Positions 56,567-64,000 of a stretch of 64,000 nucleotides of DNA are shown here, piece after piece (position 1 is the stretch's first letter; each line of letters starts with the position of its first letter). The stretch spans positions 620,001-684,000 of the forward strand of contig JAGMUV010000001.1 of assembly GCA_020744425.1 (NCBI GenBank), written 5' to 3'. Source of the DNA: Dactylonectria macrodidyma (Eukaryota; Ascomycota; Sordariomycetes; Hypocreales; Nectriaceae). The position numbers and the translations under genes were made by a program. The notes beneath the pieces are model-generated. The model made no database searches and was not told the DNA's origin. It saw only the letters and a list, made by a program, of their open reading frames with translations.

Positions 56567-58421
56567 ATGGACAAAGAAGCACCAACAGTCGCCGTTGTCG
56601 GCCTGGGTTAGACATTGTTCAACAACATCAATTAGCGCATTCTACTAATCTGGCCACAGGCGTTCTCGGCCTCGTAGCGGTCAAAAATCTAGTCGAAGAA
56701 GGGTTCAACGTGACGGGATTTGATCGCAACGACTATGTCGGAGGCTTGTGGCATTACACCGACGAAGACAAGACGTCCGTCCTCCCAAGTACGTGGATCC
56801 ACAACAGCCTCGAGAATCACTGTTAACCCAATTACAGCGACGGTCATCAACATCTCGAAGGAAAGAGTGAGTTTGAGCCACATTCGCAGTGACCCAAGCA
56901 GAACATGCTCAACATTCCACTAGGGCTGCTTCACGGATTTCCCGTTCCCAAAGGACACCCCGAGCCACTGCACATCTGCCCATGTTCAGCAGTATCTCGA
57001 AAGCTATGTAGAACACTTTGGCTTGACCAAGAGGCTGCGCCTAGGGGCCACGATCAACGAGGTGAAGCGTGATGACAAGGAGGATCGATGGGTAGTCGAT
57101 GTCGAAGGCACAGGTCCGGAATACTTTGACAAGATTATCGTCGCAACTGGCATCAATTCCCGCCCTCATCTCCCCACGCTGCAGGGCGTCGAGCAGTTCC
57201 AGGGTGAAGTTTTGCACTCGCGTGCATTCAAGAGGTACGATGGCCACCTAAACCCATTGATCTGGTAGCTAATCAGCAATCATGATCGTTAGGCCTGAGC
57301 TCTTCAAAGGCAAGAAAGTAGTCGTCGTCGGCATGGGCAACACTGGCGCCGACACGGCCGCAGCTCTTTGCGGAGTTGCTGACAAGGTCTACATCTCCCA
57401 CAACCACGGCGCCCTCATTGTAAGTCTTCCTGCGATTCCCCTAAACCAAGGCATGCTTTCTAAGCAGCATGAATAGATGCCCCGAGTTGTGAACGGCGTC
57501 GCATTCGATCACACCATGACAGCTCGCAAGGCAGCCATTATGGGCTTCCTTGAGCTTAACTTTCCCAGGTTTGCCGACTTTCTCTTCAACACCATGATCA
57601 AGAAGATGCAAGACAAGGCATTCAACATCCGTCCAGAGTGGAAGCTGTCCCCAGCTCCTCCCGTCAAACACGCTGTGCCAATCATCTCTGACAACCTAGT
57701 GGACCTACTCGAGGCCAAGCAAATCTTGTCTGTCGTCGGCATCAAGCTTGTTTCTGGCCCCAGAGAGGTTGAATTGGATGACGGAACTCTCCTCGAGGCA
57801 GATGCCATTATCTGGTGTACCGGATACAAGACAGAGTTCAGTCTCCTTGACCGAAGCGTCGACCCCACGAGACATACGACTCCCGCTTGGGCATCGGCCA
57901 TCGGATCGCGAGGAAAGCCTCTTCCTCGTCTGTACCAGAACATGATTTCTCTAGATCATCCCGATTCCATGGCCTTTATGGGCTGTGTGGCATTTGCGAC
58001 CGGCGCGTTTCCGCTGTACGACTTAGCTTCTATGGCTCTGGCACAGGTCTGGAAGGGCAAGTCGACCCTCCCATCCCTCGAGGAGATGAACCGCTCCGTC
58101 GACAGACAACACGAGTTCATCTGCGGTATAGCCAAGGACGGAAGCGCCGCGCCCGGCTGGGTACGCCAGGCGGAATGGGTCAGTTGGGCCAACGAGGCCG
58201 CGGGAGCTGGAGTGAATGAACACCTGGGATGGGGGCTGACGGGGTGGAAGTTCTGGTTCCAAGATCGAGCCTTTTACAAGCTTCTGATGGACGGTATTTA
58301 TACGCCCTTCATCTGGCGCGTGTTTGATGGCAAGCGGAAGTCTTGGGACGGGGCGAGGGCAGAGATTGAGAGGATCAATGCGGAGGCGGCGGCGAGGAAG
58401 AAGGTAAAGAAGACCAACTAG
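56567..58421 (+). CDS. Flavin-containing monooxygenase (class B)
   Basis: Six exons (56567-56606, 56660-56788, 56838-56866, 56924-57234, 57293-57419, 57477-58421; introns 49-58 bp) encode 526 aa. The third exon is only 29 bp. The FAD-binding motif is GLGVLG at residues 12-17, split by intron 1, followed by FDRNDYVGGLW. The FMO signature FxGxxxHxxxF is at 158-168 (FQGEVLHSRAF), and the NADPH motif GMGNTG is at 183-188. A later IIWCTGYKTEF matches the conserved FATGY-like segment. The His-x-x-x-Phe form separates it from Baeyer-Villiger enzymes. FMOs oxidise nitrogen or sulfur in small molecules and some serve in secondary metabolism. No other biosynthetic gene is adjacent, and the substrate is unknown. 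The C-terminal KKVKKTN is basic with no membrane helix. Confidence 0.93.
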
Positions 58422-59246
58422 ATTGCGCAGCCGAGGCGATCGGTGTAATTAATAATCGAGTGGCCTGTCTTTTATCCGAGATTATCAGCAAGAGATGAAA
58501 CTAGTGCCCATGAATCCTTCGAGCAGCATGCTGCGTGCATCCTAAAGCTCCATCGCAGTGAGGCCTGGCTGTCGGTTTTGGCGAGCGTACGAATGATCAA
58601 TGCCAGGATGCGGAAGTTAAGTTGGTTGGCATTGGCGAGTGCACCAATAAAAATGGCGGGTTGCATGAGATCTGGGGCAAATTCCCACGATTCACCAATG
58701 AGAGAAGCCGTTGTTGATCATCCTAGAATGGCTTTGGCGAGGGCGCAAACAGGGACAGGGACAGATCATGAACCATGAGTTCGGTTGGCGAGTATGCCAA
58801 TAACAAGACGAATCTCTTTCTGATGACGGCCCCGACGACCCGCTACTTTTGATCCATTTTCAGATGGAAGTTTGATCCATCTAGTCATCTTCAAGTCCAT
58901 CTTTGCCTGATGGATTTGTCAGGCGAAGAGATGTTGCACCGTCTTGGCACCAGGTGTGGATCCCACAGCATCACTCCAAGGTAAGCTTATCGAGGTGATC
59001 GCGACTAGCATTATTCATCCTGGGGAAAGTTGCGCGCACCTTTAGGCCTCGTATGGACAGCCGGAGCCGGTGTGTGAATTTAGATGATGGTCGTTGGGAT
59101 TGAGCCGGGAACTGGTATCATGAAGCTGGTGTATATAAGACTGGCAGCATCCAGCCTACAACACGTTTAGAGAACACAACAACATTCTACACCACTTTAC
59201 AGACACCACATAACCACCTTCAAATCATCAACCCTTCTCCAAAGAC
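58422..59246. other. Intergenic region upstream of the Rid-family gene
   Basis: No gene is seen. The right end holds a clear TATA element and a leader of about 80 bases for the Rid-family gene. Confidence 0.5.
59132..59138 (+). promoter_or_regulatory. TATA box of the Rid-family gene
   Basis: TATATAA 109-115 bases before the ATG at 59247, followed by an ACAACA-rich leader. A strong core promoter for a small, probably inducible gene. Confidence 0.6.
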
Positions 59247-59749
59247 ATGTCTCACCTCCAGTATTACACCTACCCTGGCTTTGGTGACTGGGCAAGCGAG
59301 AATCTCGGATACAAGCAGGCCGTCAAGGTCGGTGACCGAATTGAATGCTCTGGCCAAGGTTCGTTGCTCCCAATACGAATATGGCCTAATTCCCTATTAT
59401 CCAACCCTCGATACTAACATTTATATTCGCCGCAGGAGGCTGGAAGAACCCGGGGAGTGGCCCGATCTCCATTGACGACGCCTTTCCTGCCGACATCAAG
59501 TCGGAGATCGAACAGGCTTTTAGCAACGTCGACCTAGCACTGAAGAAGGCGGGTGGCAAGGGCTGGTCGCAGGTCTTCCGTGTCAACTCGTACCACACCG
59601 ATCTCACCAACGAGGTCACTGGTCTGATGGTTGAGAACTTCAAGAAGTGGATGCCAGACCATCAGGTCATCTGGACTCAAATCGGAGTCGCAAAGCTTGG
59701 CGCCGAGGGTATGAACGTTGAGATTGAAGTTTCGGCGCATGACCCGTAG
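59247..59749 (+). CDS. Rid-family (YjgF/YER057c/UK114) protein
   Basis: Two exons, 59247-59358 and 59436-59749, with a 77-bp intron, encode 141 aa. Typical Rid features are VKVGDRIECSGQGGW, IEQAFSNVDLALKKAGG, WSQVFRVNSYHTDL and NVEIEVSAH. The arginine that RidA enzymes use to hydrolyse imines from 2-aminoacrylate (before the strand ending VARL) is occupied by Trp117 in VIWTQIGVAKL. Classical imine deaminase activity is therefore unlikely, and the protein probably belongs to another Rid subgroup. It lies between a monooxygenase and the Trf4-like gene and has its own TATA promoter. Confidence 0.9.
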
Positions 59750-60183
59750 GGACAACACAGTTAGAGAATTGAAGGACTAGAAAGCTCTACATTTACTTCC
59801 CCAGGCTGCAAATGTGGTGCGGTTGTGGATCGGGCAGCCATCTGCCAAGACTTGGACAGTCATGACCGCATTAGCAAGTAAAGTTATATCCTAGGCAATG
59901 ATAAAGGAAAAAGCCTTAAAGTTTACAAAGAAATCGAACCACCGCATTCAATCGATAATTCTCAGAACCGGGTGATGAAAAGGTCTCAACCCTGATGTCA
60001 TCGGCGCAGGGTAGGGCACTCGCTGACTCAGCGCACGTCGTCGCCCATTTACACGAAAAATGCCTAGCGCGGTTTCTTTGATCGCGACTTGCGGCTTCTT
60101 TCATTTTTTTTCTGCGACAAGGGCGACGCAGCCTTGAATCGAGCATCCCAACCAACTTGACATTCATCAGCGATAGACATATC
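59750..60183. other. Short intergenic region upstream of the Trf4-like gene
   Basis: It contains the 3' end of the Rid-family gene and the promoter of the poly(A) polymerase gene. No open frame is supported. Confidence 0.5.
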
Positions 60184-62443
60184 ATGGTGCGAAACAAGCC
60201 GCGCCCAAAGCGCACAGAAGCGCACGGAAACCGTAATGGATCCTCCAACAACCGCGATCGCGACCGGTCGTATCGCCGTCAGTCACCGCCGCGAAACTAC
60301 CACGAGACGGACAGTTGGCGGCCAGGCGACCGAGGCGACCGAGGCGATCGAGGTGATCGAGGCGATCGAGGCGACCGTCGCCACGATCGCCCATTCTACG
60401 ATGACTACCGACCGCCAACCGACTCATATCACCCTCAGGCACCCCGGGGCGACTTCACGTTTCGGATGGACAAGCCCGCGGGCATATCCGATTACCCCTC
60501 AAACGACTTTCGTGGCCAAGATGGTAGACGAGGCCCGCGCAGAGATGGTGGCCGCGGCGGCGCTCGGAAGCCAGGCAAGCCGCGATGGCAGCCGCCGCCG
60601 CATCCATCGGAGAGAGCCTTGATCTCTGGCGCCACGGCAAACATGCCTGAGGAGCGCGTGGGCGATACTGAGGCGACGGCCAAGTTTCGTGCGATCGAGG
60701 ACCTTTCAGATGACGACGAGCTTGCTATGGAGATCTCGTCCTCAGAGGAAAAATCGGATGCCGAAGGGCCGTCACGGAAACGAGCGCGAATCACGGACAA
60801 TACTGCCTCTGCAGACGCCACCCCCAGGTGGTCGAACCCAGACCCGTACACAGCACTGCCGTGCCCGGACGAGAGCCAGCGCAAGAAGCGAGATATGGTT
60901 AAGCTCATTAGGAAGGCGCGACTAGAAGCTGAAGCAAAACCAGCTGCGGCAACCGAAGCAGAAGACTTCATCTCTTTTGACCTCAGTGAAGACGAAGACA
61001 GCCCCGACGAGGCTCCCCCGCCGCCCAAAGAACCGCCGCCACTGCCGCCCCCTCCGCCGCCACCTCCCAGCGCGCCTTCTGGACCGCGAGCGCTCACCAC
61101 TCTGCCGCCCACAACAAGTGATCTGCCTGCTCGACCAGACCGTAGTGGTCCTTTGGGATCTCGCAAGCGCACGGCGGACGACGAGATCAAGCCTCCAGAT
61201 TACGGACAACTCAAAAAGGTCAGCATGAAACCCTCCAAGGGCCTTTTGGTCCAGGCCTGGCAGCCAAAGGCCGCCGAAGAACCGTGCCCTTGGGCGACGA
61301 TCGATCACTCCGCTACCACTGACATGGCATTTCGGTAAGTTCGCAACTAAATGAACAGCGACTCGCATTCTAACGCGTTCCTAGCCTGCACAAAGAGGTG
61401 ACCGATTTCTACGAGTACGTGCGTCCACGTGATTTCGAGCAGTCAATTCGCGACAACCTGGTCGACAACCTCAAGAAAGCGATGCGACGCGACGGAAGGA
61501 ACTTCGCTAGTGCCGAAGTCAAGCCCTTTGGCTCTTTCATGTCCGGCCTGTACCTCCCTACCGCCGACATGGATTTGGTCGTTTGTTCAGCGAGCTTCAT
61601 GAGAGGCGGTCCGCCAACATACCTCAGCGCAAAGAGTTGGCTCTACAAGTTCCAGAAATTCCTTGTCGCGCAACGTGTCGCCGATCCGGAATCTATCGAG
61701 GTTATCGCCCACGCTAGAATTCCCTTGGTCAAGTTCGTTGACAAGCTCACCGGCTTGAAAGTTGACATTTCGTTTGAGAACCTGGGGGGTGTCGGGGCCA
61801 TCGAAACGTTCCTACAATGGAAGCAGCAGTACCCTGCCATGCCAATCCTAGTGACGGTCGTTAAGCACTTTCTTCTCATGCGAGGCCTCAATGAGCCGGT
61901 CAACGGTGGTATCGGTGGCTTCTCCGTCATCTGCTTGGTCGTTAGCATGCTTCAACTCATGCCACAGGTCCAAAGTCGCAGCCTCATCCCAGAGCATCAT
62001 CTCGGCGAAATGCTTCTCGAGTTCTTTGAACTCTATGGTCGCCAGTTCCGCCACGACTTGAACGCGATCTCTGTAACAAGGCCAGTTGGGTACATTCGAA
62101 AGGTAAGCCTCTCTCCTGATGTGGTTCAGTCTTCTTGCTAACAATGCGCCTCCAGAGCGATGTCTCAAGCTTTGCCTACAAGAACACGGATCGGCTTTCC
62201 ATTATCGACCCCAACAATGCTGCGAATGACATATCCGGTGGCTCATCAAATACTCCCGCCATTTTGGCCCGTTTCAATGATGCTTACAATATCCTCCGCG
62301 ACAGGATGGATGAAGTAAGGCGAGATCCCCAGAAGGGGGGCATTCTTGATGTGATTCTCAAGGGCGATTACTCGTCATTCCGCCGCCAACGAGATTACCT
62401 CAGGCATGTCCATGAACAGTTGATCGGACCCTGTTCTGACTGA
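60184..62443 (+). CDS. trf4: Trf4/Cid14-type non-canonical poly(A) polymerase
   Basis: Three exons (60184-61334, 61385-62102, 62156-62443; introns 50 and 53 bp) encode 718 aa. The start is the ATG of MVRNKPRPKR, because upstream frame lacks ATG. The first 380 residues are disordered and charged: a tandem Gly-Asp-Arg run at about 48-66, an acidic Ser region and a poly-Pro tract near 285-305. The nucleotidyltransferase core begins at LHKEVTDFYEYVRPR. GS at 433-434 and Asp445/Asp447 (GSFMSGLYLPTADMDLVV) with Asp511 (KVDISF) form the catalytic triad. The PAP-associated region follows (NGGIGGFSVICLVVSMLQ, LGEMLLEFFELYG). This is the TRAMP-complex enzyme type that adds short A tails to faulty nuclear RNAs for exosome decay. 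Confidence 0.93.
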
Positions 62444-64000
62444 TGAGCTTTCGGGGTGTTGGCCTCGAGCCAGAAATCGAATCCTATTTATGATACCATT
62501 GTGTTGGCGATTGACGAACATGAGCAAGAGCGCATTGCTTTCGATACGTGAAGGGGCGCGCCCTCCCATGAAGGAATATTAAGGGCGTGTTGGTTTTTAT
62601 TTGTTGGGATTGAGTTGTGTACAATAACGCAGTGATGACTTGGGTCCAGTACCGGCGCTGGAGACGTCCAATTGCTTTTCTTTTGTTCGGTGCATGGGCA
62701 TCCATCACGATCAGGGCCCAGTGGCCGAAAATTCGACAAGATTCCGTTGTCTTCCGAGGCTACTAACGTTCGCAGTGACGGTGCCTTTGTGCACACAAAT
62801 GTGAGATGGGCAGCTGATGCCATGCTGATGGATTCGCAGTACCATGATTTCTCGGCGTCGAATGTCTTTGAGCATTCGATCAAAGCATTCGACGCCGGTC
62901 TTCAGCCACTTGGCTGGAGGAAGGGATCCTTTGTGGCCTGGCCACGCCTTTTCCTCACTGCTCGCTCTGCTTTACGCAGGGCAGTGGAGAGGGATGCTGG
63001 GTTGCACCTGATCGGAGCATGCAGATGCCGGACGATATTGGCTAACCGTTAATGCTGGGGCAATTTTGGAGTACGAGAACCGTCTCTGACCGAGGGGTTA
63101 TCAGGCGATTGAGAAGCATCTCCGCCGAGAGTTGTCAGGTGATCGAGAACCACCTCTGACCAAGGGCTGTCAGGCGCCTGGAAAATATCTCTGGTCAAAG
63201 GCGACCCGGTAGACCGGCCTGCTTTCATCACGTGTCATTGTCCTCGTCAACCGGTACCGACATGAAGCTTGATTGAAACCAGGTCCAATTGCGATGCCGT
63301 AACGTTGCACTCCCTTTGTTCGGGTATCAGGTCACGGGGAGGTCTTCGCTCGGGGAAGATTGTGCCGAAGGACTGACAGGGGGGTCGCGATCCTGAGTCA
63401 TTATTCGAGGAAGCTTCCTTCCAATGTTCCCGGGAGGGGCTGATCCTTCGATTGGCATGCTGGGGTAACGGCCTTGTAGGCAGGGATGCCAATATGATGC
63501 ATCGCAAATCATGGACGAAGCTGGCTATTCGACGACGCTGCGCGGTTGGCAGGGGGCACGGAGCATCGTCGGCGCTACTCGGGAGCTGGTGACTGTGATA
63601 GTCGGATGCCTCATCAGACGAGCGATGATACTGTTGTGCTCAAGTCGACTTGAAGCCATAGGGATATGGATACGTGTCGACGATTGTGTGCGGTAGGAGT
63701 ACTAGTGAGACGGTATGTAGGTATGTGAGACTATCTACGTGAGACTATCCATGTGAGACATTGGACCTGTCCGTCGGGTCTCTGGTGTAGTTGAGGCACT
63801 CCAAGCATCACTTAGAGGTATAACTACAGGCCCCATCGAATAAACCGAAAGCGAATTCAGAAGGTCAGCAAAGAATGCTCCCGGTAGCGGCTAATGACCC
63901 CCCATCCTGCATCCTTCGCAGGGATGTGAATGCCTAAATTGTCGATCTTGCGGGGGAATTCGGCCCATGTCGACCGGCACCTCTCAATCGAGTTGCTCGG
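62444..64000. other. Right-end intergenic region; no gene seen
   Basis: Short frames only, the longest about 126 codons at 62672-63052 without family resemblance. A degenerate tandem repeat of about 35 bp lies at 63075-63205. A gene may begin beyond the window. Confidence 0.5.
63075..63205. repeat. Degenerate ~35-bp tandem repeat, about 3.7 units
   Basis: Units begin at 63075, 63111, 63145 and 63180, with lengths 36, 34, 35 and a partial. They share GAGAA..(A/G)TCTC.G.C..G.G..TGTCAGGNG. Units differ at many places. They are contiguous without unique spacers, so this is a decayed minisatellite. Confidence 0.7.

Noticed and set aside
63075..63205. Possible CRISPR-like array
   Set aside because: The units abut without unique spacers, are diverged, and the genome is eukaryotic.
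1..64000. tRNA or rRNA genes
   Set aside because: No GGTTCRANTCC-type B box paired with an A box and acceptor stem was found by eye, and no rRNA-like block is present. A tRNAscan run could still find one.

Overview
The window reads as nuclear DNA of a filamentous ascomycete (Pezizomycotina, most likely Sordariomycetes). The support is about 20 protein genes in 64 kb on both strands, short introns of 48-95 bp with GTRNGT-type donors and CTAAC/CTGAC-like branch sites, pyrimidine-rich leaders, and typical fungal families (Zn2Cys6 regulator, Sip5, GH71, a Ufd1-domain/zinc-finger protein, TOR with the usual fungal layout). No rRNA, tRNA, CRISPR array or bacterial-type operon is visible. The species cannot be named from sequence alone.

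Layout, left to right. 2.1-4.4 kb: Ufd1-domain zinc-finger protein (+). 8.0-10.6 kb: Sip5 (+) behind a long pyrimidine-rich leader. 11.9-13.3 kb: GH71 alpha-1,3-glucanase without a visible secretion signal (+). 13.5-25.5 kb: a minus-strand block made of a GCIP-domain protein, the glucosidase II beta subunit and the TOR kinase. 26.4-27.2 kb: Rtf2 (+), divergent from TOR. 27.4-29.3 kb: Zn2Cys6 transcription factor (-). 31.9-33.9 kb: secreted, probably GPI-anchored beta-lactamase-like protein (+), preceded by a 189-bp tandem duplication. 35.7-38.0 kb: zinc-finger protein (+). 38.4-40.9 kb: convergent aldo-keto reductase (+) and D-amino-acid-oxidase-like flavoenzyme (-). 42.1-42.6 kb: a 16-cysteine metallothionein-like protein (+). 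43.4-43.9 kb: a 558-bp MITE-like element with perfect 43-bp inverted ends. 44.2-46.2 kb: RCC1 (+), convergent with Yip1 (-, 46.9-48.0 kb). 48.6-54.4 kb: an accessory-looking stretch with an uncertain minus-strand ORF, a nucleoside-phosphorylase-like protein (+) and a small PAH-like protein (-). 56.6-58.4 kb: flavin monooxygenase (+). 59.2-59.7 kb: Rid-family protein (+). 60.2-62.4 kb: Trf4/Cid14-type poly(A) polymerase (+). The last 1.5 kb shows no gene.

Most of the window is conserved housekeeping: growth control (TOR, Sip5), ER glycoprotein folding (glucosidase II beta), ER-Golgi traffic (Yip1), Ran/nuclear transport (RCC1), replication termination (Rtf2), RNA surveillance (Trf4). The genes are not obviously co-functional. 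The most unusual part is 49.2-52.3 kb. There the phosphorylase-like protein has lost recognisable active-site residues and ends in a short glycine/hydrophobic motif. A similar motif opens a divergent ORF 1.8 kb away. This resembles paired amyloid signalling motifs of fungal NLR/effector systems, but it is an inference from motif shape only.

Gene models were built by hand from splice consensus, frame continuity and family knowledge. All multi-exon models given have lengths divisible by three. No database search was run.
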